Shown here in pieces: positions 27,267-36,244 of a stretch of DNA of 64,000 nucleotides. The stretch's first letter is position 1, and each line of letters begins with the position of its first letter. Both the position numbers and the translations under genes were made by a program. The stretch covers positions 1,488,001 through 1,552,000 of the forward strand of contig NZ_JAKRNM010000001.1 in the NCBI RefSeq assembly GCF_022346995.1, in the 5' to 3' direction. The notes under the pieces were generated by a model. The model was not told the origin of the DNA. It made no database searches and worked only from the letters and a program-made list of their open reading frames with translations. Source of the stretch: Paenibacillus sp. ACRRY. Its GTDB lineage: Bacteria; Bacillota; Bacilli; Paenibacillales; Paenibacillaceae.

Positions 27267-27951
27267 TTTTGTATCCGAGTCCCCTTATCGTTTTTAAATA
27301 TTCCGGTTGCCTGGAGTCGCGCTCGATCTTCTCGCGAATGTTGCTGATGTGGACCATAATGGTGCTGTCTTCATGCGCGTAATAGTCTCCCCATACCGCC
27401 TCGTATATTTTCTTGCGCGTAAATACCCGGCCAGGCTGTTCCAGCAGCAGATCCACAATTTTATATTCCGTGGAGGTTAGAGTTACAGGTTTGCCCGATC
27501 GAAAAAGCACACATTTGGAGCGATCCAGCATAAGTTCACCGAGAACAAGATTCGTCTCCTGGGGTGCAGCGGATTCCTGGGCGTCAAATTGATTCACACG
27601 TCTTAACAAAGCTTCTACACGAGCAACAATCTCCAGCGGATTAAACGGCTTCGAAATATAATCATCCGCACCGAGTCCAAGTCCGAGAATCTTGTCATGG
27701 TCCTGGCTTTTGGCGGATAGAAACAGGACGGGCATATGATGGGTTGCCCTGATTTGCTTGATTAATTGAAGTCCATCCATTACAGGCATCATAATATCCA
27801 AAATGACAAGATCCACCGGTACAGAACGAATGCATTCGAGCGCCTCCGCTCCATTCGCGGCAGTCCTGATGTCATAGTCCTTTTCAAGGTACAGTTGAAG
27901 CAGTTCCACGATCTCTGGTTCATCATCTGCAATCAATATGGTGTATCTCAT
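27244..27951 (-). CDS. OmpR family response regulator
   Basis: A 235-residue DNA-binding regulator. The receiver domain (1-120) has the acidic pocket ADDEP, the phosphorylated aspartate in LVILDIMMPVMDG (about 52) and the lysine in ISKPFNP (about 102). A winged helix follows (about 135-232; VFTRKKIYEAVWGDYYAHEDSTI). It pairs with the overlapping downstream histidine kinase. The look is VanR-like, but the target is not evident from context. Ribosome binding site GAGAGGAATAAC precedes the ATG. Confidence 0.92.
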   Translation of the reverse strand: MRYTILIADDEPEIVELLQLYLEKDYDIRTAANGAEALECIRSVPVDLVILDIMMPVMDGLQLIKQIRATHHMPVLFLSAKSQDHDKILGLGLGADDYISKPFNPLEIVARVEALLRRVNQFDAQESAAPQETNLVLGELMLDRSKCVLFRSGKPVTLTSTEYKIVDLLLEQPGRVFTRKKIYEAVWGDYYAHEDSTIMVHISNIREKIERDSRQPEYLKTIRGLGYKIEAPSES

Positions 27952-28068
27952 GTTATTCCTCTCATTTCTTCATTCCTTAATCATCAGCTGTGTATTCTTT
28001 TACATGTATCCTACTACTATATACCACGTCTCTTAAATCCACCTAAATCAAATCTAAAGATAACCTAA

Positions 28069-28095
28069 ATAAAAGCCCTGGCATATGCCGGGGCT
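28069..28095 (-). terminator. Terminator after the HpaB-type gene
   Basis: AGCCCTGGCA pairs with TGCCGGGGCT (one T-G pair) and is followed by TTTTATTT on the minus strand. Confidence 0.7.
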
Positions 28096-28138
28096 CGTGA
28101 TTCCATCCATGATCTCCATGATACTGAAGCTTCAACAA

Positions 28139-29578
28139 CTACTTCATATGGAGCCAAGGCTCAACCTTTTTATTCAGACTTTTCTTATCATATTGCAAAT
28201 ACTGGCTTGCACGGTTGCGAACCGGATCACCTGCGTAGTAACGCTCATATAGATCATGCCTCGCCCCAAGTGCACTTCCGGTCAGATCCCAAGCTAGCTG
28301 AAACAGACGGATTTTCTCTGGCGCTTGAAGTGTCACTCCACCAAGATATTTGGCCATCAATGGTCCTACCGTTTCATCCAGATCGAATCTGCCCGACGGG
28401 ATCTGAATTAGTCCTCCGGCTGCAATGGTTTTCAGAATTTCGACCGCTCTCGGGTAGTATCGGCTGCCCAAATTACGGGCTGTCTCAATGTATTTGAATG
28501 ACGGGAGCCAGTTGCCATGCGCATCTGGCTGTGCCTGGGCCTCAGAAGCAATGATTAAGCCCTCAATGGTCTGCATCTGGCTGATCATCTCTCCGAGTTG
28601 TTCCTGTACATTCAGGAATGAATCCACACCGATCTCCTGCGCAATGGCTGCCGTGACGGCTGTGATAAATTCCAGCTTGGAGTGCAGCCGAATGATGCTC
28701 TGATGGTAGGCCAGACTGGAAGAGGCTGCGTTACAGCGAACCTGCCACACGGCTTCCGGATTGTTGTGCAGCAATACACGCTCCCATGGAACCAATACAT
28801 CATCAAAAAATAATACAGCGTCCATCTCATCATAACGGGCACTGAGAGGATGAGCAGCATCCAACTGCGGAGCGGCAAAAGATTCCCGGCAGATCAGATG
28901 TAAACCCGGACTTCCCACAGCAACAATCACCATATGTGCCAGTTCCGGCAGATGCCCCGGAATCCGCTGAATCGGATATGCAATGATATCATCTGCATAA
29001 GGAGCTGCGGTCGCCACCATCTTGGCACCCCGAACAATAATCCCTTCTGAGTTGGTTCTCACAATCCGCAGCATGGCATCTTCATCTTCCCCAACAGGCA
29101 GGGATCGGTTGATCTGCGGGTCGCGCTGGACAATCGTCAGGAATGCATCTTTTCGTTTTGCCTCCTGATAGTAGGCTGCTATCTTATCTGCATACATGGC
29201 ATCATGCTGTGCCATATCTTGACGTGTGGCATACCATCCGGCAAGACGGGACCGGGCATAATCCGACAGTCTGCTCATGACTCCATAGGTTCGATCCGAC
29301 CAGATTCGAAATGCTGCCGCTCTACTGCTGACATCTTGAGTAGAGTGTGGCACCCGAAAAGCCTGATGCACATAACTTCCCGTCTGTTCATCCCAATATG
29401 CCACTGTTTCTCGTGTATCGGGTTCATCCACCAAATCGAACAAGTTCTCAATGGTCTGCAGTGTTCCCTGAAAGGCGGGGTGTTCGGTTACCCGGACACG
29501 CTTGCCATCCAGCCATACGTTTCGCTCATCATTCAATCGGTGTATGTAAGCTTGTCCGCGAGACATCGTGATGCTCAT
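28139..29578 (-). CDS. 4-hydroxyphenylacetate 3-hydroxylase family monooxygenase (HpaB/YoaI-like)
   Basis: The FADH2-dependent oxygenase component of a two-component flavin monooxygenase that hydroxylates a phenol. The 479-residue length matches HpaB. Family landmarks are GQAYIHRLNDERNVWLDGKRV at the start (quoted in part), YADKIAAYYQEAKRKD (about 128), SEGIIVRGAKMVATAAPYAD (about 180-198) and VLVPWERVLLHN (about 260). No flavin reductase (HpaC) gene lies nearby, so reduced flavin must come from elsewhere. The ATG follows GGGAGG by eight bases. A 15-base palindrome overlaps the putative -35 region (29672-29686). Monocistronic. Confidence 0.9.
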   Translation of the reverse strand: MSITMSRGQAYIHRLNDERNVWLDGKRVRVTEHPAFQGTLQTIENLFDLVDEPDTRETVAYWDEQTGSYVHQAFRVPHSTQDVSSRAAAFRIWSDRTYGVMSRLSDYARSRLAGWYATRQDMAQHDAMYADKIAAYYQEAKRKDAFLTIVQRDPQINRSLPVGEDEDAMLRIVRTNSEGIIVRGAKMVATAAPYADDIIAYPIQRIPGHLPELAHMVIVAVGSPGLHLICRESFAAPQLDAAHPLSARYDEMDAVLFFDDVLVPWERVLLHNNPEAVWQVRCNAASSSLAYHQSIIRLHSKLEFITAVTAAIAQEIGVDSFLNVQEQLGEMISQMQTIEGLIIASEAQAQPDAHGNWLPSFKYIETARNLGSRYYPRAVEILKTIAAGGLIQIPSGRFDLDETVGPLMAKYLGGVTLQAPEKIRLFQLAWDLTGSALGARHDLYERYYAGDPVRNRASQYLQYDKKSLNKKVEPWLHMK

Positions 29579-29671
29579 GATACGTCCTCCCTCTCAGGCA
29601 AAAAGTCTACTATTGCTACAAGCCTCAAAGTACAACTGTCACATGCTGAAGTTATGTATGATACACAATAT

Positions 29672-29686
29672 GATACAATTTGTATC
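29672..29686. promoter_or_regulatory. 15-bp palindromic operator upstream of the HpaB-type gene
   Basis: GATACAATTTGTATC is a perfect odd palindrome about 95 bases before the hpaB-like start. It overlaps a candidate -35 (TTGTAT on the minus strand), and a further TGTATCAT repeat lies just downstream. The same sequence occurs at 38969-38983. The spacing suits a MarR-type repressor. Confidence 0.6.
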
Positions 29687-29767
29687 TAAAGAAATAGTAC
29701 TGTGTCCAGGATAGAAAAGTCAACAAACACCGAACGATGCGTCCGATGTTTGTTGACTTATGTCAGT

Positions 29768-31726
29768 TTAGATTAATTTGGAGTACATATGGCGTAAATA
29801 CCGCCAGCGCACAAGCGCAAAGAACAGGATCTGCATGGAGGCAAAAACGAAGAAGATACGCAGGCTATATCCCATAACCGAAAAATCGACCAACTGCTGC
29901 AGCGCCACAAATGCAATCGAACTATGAATCAAAGCAATCAGTAATGGTAGGAAAAACATAAGCAGCAGCTGCTGAGTTACAATTTTACGAAGTTCAGGAC
30001 GACTAAGTCCCATCTTTCCAATCATGCGATACTGTGCCTCATCCCTTTCCAGATCCGCGTAGAGTCTAAAATAGGTAAAGCTTGCCGCAAAGGTGAAGAA
30101 GACAATACCGATCAGACCGCTCAGGATCAAAATGATCCCGTTGGTTTGTTTCGAATTCAGCCAGTCCACAACGAGAGCGCTGAACATGAAGTAGCCTTTC
30201 GTACGCGGCTGATTCTGAATCGAATTAACCAGTTCAGGGGCGAAGGCCCGTGTGCCCATCCAATCTTCCACCACAAATTGAGTCATTTTATTGGAATAGA
30301 AATCTTCACTCAAGTCTAGGAAATCATTGTACGCTCGCCTCATCTGTTCAAACAATTCATCGGAAACGACGTAGATATCCATTTTGAAATCAACAGGAAT
30401 AACGATTTCGGTAGCTGGAGGAGACAGCTGAACCTGTTGATGATACTGTTCAACTTCAAGATCGACCTGTGTTGGTGAGAACCCCTGCTCCACTTGTTTA
30501 CGCAGCTCTTTGCGTGCTGTCAGATTCGATGGCGTCATAAAGGCCCCATTTTCCGTATCCAACGTGCGCTCTTCGTAACCAAGGGCCTTGGCCAGATGGT
30601 TGTATTCACTCAATTTGATAATGTAGCCATTGTTGTTCTCGTACAACGGGGCGTAGCTGCCTTTAACATAGGGAACCTCATGGTCAACAAGCGTTTCCTC
30701 AATCTGCCTGATATCCTCCTCTGCCTCAGGAGCATTCCATGAATCCGTGTAAGTAAATGCATACGGATTCGTCATCGACGACAACCCTGGATCAGCGATC
30801 GCCAGCATGGTGCCAATGCCGGTAAATGCCGAGGCTGAAATGACACTTACCATGAAAAACATGACAGCATTATCTTTCATGCGATACGTAAGCTCGGATA
30901 GAAACAGTACATTGGTTTTGCGGAAAAACAAACGCTGATTACGTTTTAATGCCCGAATGACATACACACTGAGCTGCGTGAACAGCAGGTATGTACCTGC
31001 GATAACCATAATGACACTCCCCAGGAGCAGCGGGAAGGAGAACGTCACCCATACAAAAGCGAATACCCCTGCATAGCCACCGCCAATCAACAACACGGAT
31101 AGAAACGCGAGCAAGCGTGATGCCTTCGGCTCCGGTTTCGGCTTTTCCTCCGATTTCACCAAATCAATCAGCGTTCCCTTGCGGATAAGCAGAGAAGAAG
31201 ACAGTGCAATGACAGCAAACAGAATAAGGAACGCGACAGCTGTCAGAGCAATTGCTTTTAATGGAAAATAAAATCGTAGACTGTTCTCCACAGCCAGCAG
31301 TGAACCGCAGATGAGCAGTATCAGTTTTCCGAAGATCATCCCCAGTCCAATACCCGCTGCAATGGCGGCGATCCCAATACACATGTTCTCCATAAACAGA
31401 AGCCGGTTCATCTGTTTGCGTGTCATCCCAATGATCAGGAATATACCGAATTCCTTCTTGCGTGTTTTCAGAAATGAACCGACCGAGTACAGCAAAAACA
31501 GGAATGAAAAGATAAAAATAATGATCTCTGCAATCATAAAGCCCTGATTGGCAAGCACAGTAACCGTTTCACTTGATCCCCTCAAGCCATCCTTCAAATC
31601 CGGGTGAAACAGAAGCAGTGCATATGTGAAAAATATCATGACGGAAAATGTGCTGCTCAGAAAATGAGCCAAATAAATCCGTTTGTTGCGAACCACATTA
31701 TTAATGGCGAACTGGCGAAAATTCAT
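29768..31726 (-). CDS. Bacitracin-type ABC transporter permease (BceB-like)
   Basis: A 652-residue FtsX-fold permease with about ten membrane segments and a large extracellular loop between segments 7 and 8 (about residues 310-530), the BceB layout. That loop senses and handles peptide antibiotics bound to lipid II cycle intermediates. It starts 26 bases inside the end of the ATPase gene, with GGGAGGG before the ATG, so the pair should be translationally coupled. The encoded two-component system lies just upstream. The exact peptide recognised cannot be read from sequence. Confidence 0.9.
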   Translation of the reverse strand: MNFRQFAINNVVRNKRIYLAHFLSSTFSVMIFFTYALLLFHPDLKDGLRGSSETVTVLANQGFMIAEIIIFIFSFLFLLYSVGSFLKTRKKEFGIFLIIGMTRKQMNRLLFMENMCIGIAAIAAGIGLGMIFGKLILLICGSLLAVENSLRFYFPLKAIALTAVAFLILFAVIALSSSLLIRKGTLIDLVKSEEKPKPEPKASRLLAFLSVLLIGGGYAGVFAFVWVTFSFPLLLGSVIMVIAGTYLLFTQLSVYVIRALKRNQRLFFRKTNVLFLSELTYRMKDNAVMFFMVSVISASAFTGIGTMLAIADPGLSSMTNPYAFTYTDSWNAPEAEEDIRQIEETLVDHEVPYVKGSYAPLYENNNGYIIKLSEYNHLAKALGYEERTLDTENGAFMTPSNLTARKELRKQVEQGFSPTQVDLEVEQYHQQVQLSPPATEIVIPVDFKMDIYVVSDELFEQMRRAYNDFLDLSEDFYSNKMTQFVVEDWMGTRAFAPELVNSIQNQPRTKGYFMFSALVVDWLNSKQTNGIILILSGLIGIVFFTFAASFTYFRLYADLERDEAQYRMIGKMGLSRPELRKIVTQQLLLMFFLPLLIALIHSSIAFVALQQLVDFSVMGYSLRIFFVFASMQILFFALVRWRYLRHMYSKLI

Positions 31727-32471
31727 GTCCTGACCCTCCCATTAGGGATAACACATTAATAATCTTTTGATAAAAAGCTGCCCGGTTATCACCATAGTGA
31801 ATCTCATTATAGAGTTTGCCATCCTTGATGAAGACGACCCGACTGCAGTAGCTCGCTGCAACTGCATCGTGTGTAACCAGCAGCATCGTCGCCTGATCCT
31901 CCTGATTGCGAAGCTCCAGCATCTCCATGACATCACGTGCCGCCTTTGAGTCCAGATTGCCTGTTGGCTCATCCGCCAATATTAGTTTCGGGGAATGGAT
32001 TAGTGCTCTGGCAATGGCTGTTCTCTGTGCCTGTCCACCAGAAATTTCATAGGTCCGCTTGTCCAGAATCCCCTCAATCCCCAGCTTGCTTGCGAGCCGT
32101 TCCACACGAGCGTTCATCTCCCCCAGCGGTGTTCCATCTAGCGTAAGCGGCAGCACGATGTTCTCCTTCACCGTAAGGGTATTGAGCAGATTGAACGATT
32201 GAAATACAAATCCCAGCTCTTTGCGCCGGAACAGCGCAAGCTCATCCTGGTTCAGCTCGAATGGATTTTTCCCGGCAATGCGCAGTTCTCCCGATGTCGG
32301 ATGGTCGATCGTGGAGATCATGTTGAGCAGTGTCGTTTTGCCGCTGCCGGATGGACCCATGATTCCTACAAATTCGCCTTCCTGAATGCTAAGGTCAATC
32401 CCTGATAATGCCTCATAGGACACAATCCCTTTATAGATTTTGCTGATCTGTTTTACCGAGCATATTTCCAT
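31701..32471 (-). CDS. ABC transporter ATP-binding protein (BceA-like)
   Basis: A 256-residue ATPase of the MacB/BceA class: Walker A GPSGSGKTT (about 38-46), Q-loop VFQSFNLL, signature SGGQAQRTAIARAL (about 142-155) and Walker B LILADEPTGNLD (about 160-171). It partners the overlapping BceB-like permease. The ATG at 32471 is used because AAAGGAG lies eight bases before it. In-frame ATGs upstream lack a site. A candidate BceR box lies upstream at 32630-32643. Confidence 0.92.
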   Translation of the reverse strand: MEICSVKQISKIYKGIVSYEALSGIDLSIQEGEFVGIMGPSGSGKTTLLNMISTIDHPTSGELRIAGKNPFELNQDELALFRRKELGFVFQSFNLLNTLTVKENIVLPLTLDGTPLGEMNARVERLASKLGIEGILDKRTYEISGGQAQRTAIARALIHSPKLILADEPTGNLDSKAARDVMEMLELRNQEDQATMLLVTHDAVAASYCSRVVFIKDGKLYNEIHYGDNRAAFYQKIINVLSLMGGSGHEFSPVRH

Positions 32472-32629
32472 ATGTACCACTCCTTTTTTCATTGAACTTA
32501 AGTCAACCATGACATACTCGCGTCTATTCATTCACTATTAAATCTTTTTTCACCCTTGTTGCCCTGACTTCTGACTTCAGTTTACCCGAAGTTTCGGCTA
32601 ATCTCCTATGGCTTAACCTTTCACTTGCA

Positions 32630-32643
32630 TGACAAAGTTGTAA
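32630..32643 (-). promoter_or_regulatory. Candidate BceR-type box upstream of bceA
   Basis: On the minus strand TTACA-ACTT-TGTCA matches the TNACA-N4-TGTAA inverted repeat described for BceR-like regulators, apart from one base. It lies in the intergenic region before the transporter genes and after the terminator of the kinase gene. Confidence 0.5.
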
Positions 32644-32661
32644 GGTTGCTTCTATATAAAA

Positions 32662-32698
32662 CAAAAAAGACATCATTACCCCGGGGTAATAGACGTCT
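32662..32698 (-). terminator. Terminator between the kinase and BceA-like genes
   Basis: A stem containing ATTACCCC/GGGGTAAT extended by AGAC/GTCT pairs is followed by six T. It separates the regulator operon from the transporter operon. Confidence 0.8.
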
Positions 32699-32751
32699 AT
32701 GATCTTGAACAATCCTCTAGGAAAACAATATAGAAAATCACCATACATTCT

Positions 32752-33735
32752 TTAGATACTAAATGTAATCCGAACCGTCGTCCCTTCACCGTATACCGAT
32801 TCCAGATCGATCCGGTGATTCATCCGGGTCAGGACCTCTTTTACGATGTACAGCCCCATGCCGGTTGACTCCTTGAAATGACGGCCATTCTCTCCAGTGA
32901 AGAAAGGCTGGAATACCCTGTTCAGATCAGACTTTGGAATCCCTGCACCATGATCTTGAACTTCTAGAATAATGGACCGTTCTGCTTCATATGCACGCAG
33001 GTATATCTTTTGTCCGTTACCAGCGGAGTATTTGATAGCATTGGATAACAGCTGAACGATGACAAAACGAATCCATTTGGCGTCCGATTGCACGATTAGC
33101 GAGTCATCCATCTGAATCTCGGGATAGACATGATTGCGAATGAAGAAACGCTTCAGCTCATGGATGGCCTCTTCGCCTGCTGCCTTAAGTGTAACCGGTT
33201 CAACACTGAAGTCCTGTTCAAATGTGTCCAAACGCGCTACGTACAGTACCGTTTCCAATCCGCGTCTCATCTGATCTGCTTCCTCACGAATACTCTTCAG
33301 ACGTGGATCATCGTCCTCCTGATCCTGCACAGTCAGTTCAATTACCGATAAAGGTGTTTTCATTTGGTGTACCCACTGATTCATAAATGTGAGATATTCC
33401 TGCTGACGCTGCTCCAGGCGGTGGAGATGGGCATGATAATGACCATATTGTGAGTCCAGCAGCTTCTCCAGCGCTACCGATAAGGGAACCGTCTCTTCGA
33501 GCGGGACAAATTCATTAAGCGAATTCATGGATTGTGTCATTCGGGTATAGAACGACCGGTGAGACATATAACGGTAAGTCAGGTAACCTGCATATAAAAA
33601 TAACCCCAGTGATACGGCATAGATTGCCGTCAACACATGGTCGTAACCGTCGTACCAAAACACGCCGACGACGGTAAGCAAGATGACGACCACCCAGCAA
33701 GTCAAAGCAAGGTGTTCTCTCATAAACAGCTTCAT
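32752..33735 (-). CDS. Intramembrane-sensing histidine kinase (BceS-like)
   Basis: A 327-residue kinase with two close membrane segments (about 10-28 and 34-54) and almost no extracellular loop, as in BceS kinases that sense through the transporter. The H-box NQWVHQMKTPLSVIEL (about 120-135) and ATPase motifs DHGAGIPKSDL and STGMGLYIVKEVL follow. The start codon overlaps the response regulator stop (ATGA), so translation is coupled. Confidence 0.92.
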   Translation of the reverse strand: MKLFMREHLALTCWVVVILLTVVGVFWYDGYDHVLTAIYAVSLGLFLYAGYLTYRYMSHRSFYTRMTQSMNSLNEFVPLEETVPLSVALEKLLDSQYGHYHAHLHRLEQRQQEYLTFMNQWVHQMKTPLSVIELTVQDQEDDDPRLKSIREEADQMRRGLETVLYVARLDTFEQDFSVEPVTLKAAGEEAIHELKRFFIRNHVYPEIQMDDSLIVQSDAKWIRFVIVQLLSNAIKYSAGNGQKIYLRAYEAERSIILEVQDHGAGIPKSDLNRVFQPFFTGENGRHFKESTGMGLYIVKEVLTRMNHRIDLESVYGEGTTVRITFSI

Positions 33736-34436
33736 GATGATGAAGCCGTATTCCAGTTCGCATTTAAACGATAACCGGAACCCCTTACCGTTTCCAAAGC
33801 GTCTATTATGCCTATTTCGGCCAATCGCTTGCGTACACGGGTTACATTGACACTGAGTGTATTGTCGTCTACAAAGGAGTCATCCCACAGTTTCTCCAGA
33901 ATGGTCTCCCTGCTCACGAGCTTCGGACTGCGACGAAGCAATGTTTCAAGCAGTATCGTTTCCTTCTTCGTCAGCTGCACTTTGCGATCACCGAGCTGAA
34001 CCTCTAGCCTCTCCAGGTATACCGTCAACCCTTCCAGCTCAACCTTGCGTTCTTCGTCACGGGCTGCATAATCTCCATATACACGTCGCAGCTGACTTTT
34101 GATTTTGGCCATCACAATCTCATGTTCGAACGGCTTCGTAATATAATCATCCGCTCCGTTTTCCAGCGCCATCACCTGATCCATCTTGCCACTCCGGGCA
34201 GAAATAAACAAAATCGGACATGTGGACATCGTACGGATCTGACGACACCAGTAGAACCCGTCATAGCTAGGCAAGTTGATATCCAGAAGAACAACATGTG
34301 GCTGGATTTGCTCAAATTGCTGTAACACCCGCTCAAAATCCTCTACCAGAACGGCTCTGTCCCCGTAGCGTTCAATATGGGATTTCAGCAGTCCTGCAAT
34401 TTTGGGATCATCTTCAACGATCATTATGCTATACAT
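33732..34436 (-). CDS. Response regulator (BceR-like)
   Basis: A 234-residue OmpR-class regulator: acidic VEDDPK start, phosphorylated Asp in VVLLDINLPSYDG (about 52), Lys in ITKPFEHEIV and a winged helix with NVTRVRKRLAEIG. It is predicted to activate the BceAB-like transporter genes when the kinase-transporter complex meets a peptide antibiotic. It is first in the RR-HK operon. AGGGGTG lies rather far (11 bases) from the ATG. Confidence 0.92.
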   Translation of the reverse strand: MYSIMIVEDDPKIAGLLKSHIERYGDRAVLVEDFERVLQQFEQIQPHVVLLDINLPSYDGFYWCRQIRTMSTCPILFISARSGKMDQVMALENGADDYITKPFEHEIVMAKIKSQLRRVYGDYAARDEERKVELEGLTVYLERLEVQLGDRKVQLTKKETILLETLLRRSPKLVSRETILEKLWDDSFVDDNTLSVNVTRVRKRLAEIGIIDALETVRGSGYRLNANWNTASSS

Positions 34437-34514
34437 AAATGGGCCGCACCCCTAACCTGTAATAATGAAATGTAATATGTTCTCTCTCATTCCAAAATCA
34501 TAACACAGGATGGA

Positions 34515-35861
34515 TTATTCGGCATGAACCTGTTTGCGCCACTGCACTATGTCTGCGTTCAATTGCTTGAGGTCACCGGATGGCTGCTGCTCATCAGACA
34601 GCTTGTACGACTGCTTCAGTGCCAGAATGCGATACACGCTTTCATCAATTCGAGATTCGGTGATTTTGCCATTCTTCACCGCATTTTTCAATGTGTCAAA
34701 TATCGTTTTGGCACTTTCATAGCTGTGAGCCACGAGCAAAATATCACTGCCTGCCTGAACGGTCGCGATCGCAGCTTCATTCAGTTTATAATTTTTGGCG
34801 ATTGCACCCATGCTGAGATCATCTGTAATGACGACACCGTCATAATTGAATTTGCCCCGCAGATGTTCGCCAATAATGACTTCCGATAACGAAGCAGGAT
34901 GATCCGGATCCAGTTTAGGGAATAAAATGTGAGCCACCATTACGGCTTCTACATGCTCTTTCACCGCGGCCTGAAACGGAATCCATTCCAGCTCAGCCAG
35001 CTGCTTCTCTGTTTTATTTACCACGGGAAGATCCAGATGGGAGTCCACCGACGTATCCCCATGACCGGGAAAATGCTTCACGACCGGAATCATTCCCTCG
35101 CTGCGCAGACCTTTCATCTCAGCAACGCCGAGACGAGACACCAGTTCAGCCGAACTGCCAAAGGAACGGTCACCAATCACCGGATTGTTCGGATTGCTGT
35201 TGACGTCCAATACCGGAGCAAAATTCACATTAAAACCTGCAAGTTGGATCTGTCTTGCCAGTAACTTACCCATCGTTTCTGCCAGTTCGGCGTCTTTCGT
35301 CGCTCCGACTTTACCATTTGACGGGATACTCTCCACTTCATCCGGCATTCGGCTGACCTTCCCTCCCTCCTGATCCACACTCATGAAGATCGGCACGGGA
35401 TTGGAACGGTTTGCTTCTTTGATGGACTGCACAAAATCCGCTGTTCCCTGCAGAGTCGTCACGTTATTCCCATAGAAAATGATGCCTCCTACCTTTTGGT
35501 CCGCAATCATTTGTTTGGCCTGGTCATCCAAAGCAGTCCCCTGGACCCCAGCCAAAATCATCTGTCCAATCTTTTCATCCAGCGAGAGCTGGTCCAGCTG
35601 CTCCTGAACCGGATCTGCCTCTTCCTGAGGAGAAGCATGATTCTCCTCATTGTTCTCCTGAGCTTCCTCCGCATCAGAATCACCACTGCCTTCTGGTTCA
35701 GCTTGTTGTTCTGTAGTAGAGCCTGCAGAGGAATTCGCTGTGGAGCCGGGCTTTTGTGTTCCTCCACATGCGGTAATGAGCATAAGGACTGCAATAATCA
35801 GAAAGAACATTTGCACCGAGTGTCTTCGTTTATTTTTTATAGAACCGTTATGTACATACAA
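34515..35861 (-). CDS. Lipoprotein beta-N-acetylhexosaminidase (GH3, NagZ-like)
   Basis: A surface lipoprotein that should release N-acetylglucosamine from peptidoglycan fragments. The 448-residue product has a lipobox LITAC (about 28-32) and a Ser/Glu-rich linker to about 90. The GH3 domain contains VKHFPGHGDTSVDSHLDLP (about 265-283), the GH3 NagZ loop with the Asp-His dyad, and the nucleophile in VVITDDLSMGAI (about 340). The start is TTG, ten bases after AGGAGG. A stop lies three codons upstream in frame, so no longer form exists. Similar to B. subtilis NagZ/YbbD but without a visible C-terminal domain. Confidence 0.88.
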   Translation of the reverse strand: MYVHNGSIKNKRRHSVQMFFLIIAVLMLITACGGTQKPGSTANSSAGSTTEQQAEPEGSGDSDAEEAQENNEENHASPQEEADPVQEQLDQLSLDEKIGQMILAGVQGTALDDQAKQMIADQKVGGIIFYGNNVTTLQGTADFVQSIKEANRSNPVPIFMSVDQEGGKVSRMPDEVESIPSNGKVGATKDAELAETMGKLLARQIQLAGFNVNFAPVLDVNSNPNNPVIGDRSFGSSAELVSRLGVAEMKGLRSEGMIPVVKHFPGHGDTSVDSHLDLPVVNKTEKQLAELEWIPFQAAVKEHVEAVMVAHILFPKLDPDHPASLSEVIIGEHLRGKFNYDGVVITDDLSMGAIAKNYKLNEAAIATVQAGSDILLVAHSYESAKTIFDTLKNAVKNGKITESRIDESVYRILALKQSYKLSDEQQPSGDLKQLNADIVQWRKQVHAE

Positions 35862-36148
35862 GGAATGTCACCCTCCTAATTCATGTTGGCATGAGTACCG
35901 TCATGTTCAGGCATAACATTAACATAAGCCACTCTTTTTTCAAAATCACCAGCTGTAATTAAAGAGTGAGATATGAATCTGATTAGCTAAAAAAATCTTT
36001 GCATTTGAGAGTCGTAGTATGGTTTCTAATGATTTTTCCAACGAAGTGCGTGGTTGTTGTATGGATCAACGGAGAACGTAATTGCGGGCGAGAAATGGTA
36101 TTCTGTTGTGAATTTTTCATATGTTGAAATTATTATTATAGAAGGTTG
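35862..36148. other. Intergenic region before the NagZ-like gene
   Basis: No gene is visible. CACTCTTT (about 35930-35937) and AAAGAGTG (35961-35968) form an 8-bp inverted repeat that may be a regulator site or a weak hairpin in the nagZ promoter region. Confidence 0.35.
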
Positions 36149-36169
36149 AAAAAGCCGCCTTTCGGCGGC
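36149..36169 (-). terminator. Terminator after the old yellow enzyme gene
   Basis: GCCGCC-TTTC-GGCGGC is followed by five T on the minus strand. It lies about 75 bases past the stop. Confidence 0.85.
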
Positions 36170-36244
36170 ATAAGGTTGTTGTTGAGTGCTCGTTTTTTGT
36201 CATCATGCTATGTGGAAATGTAGAAGAATGCTGATGAATGGTTA

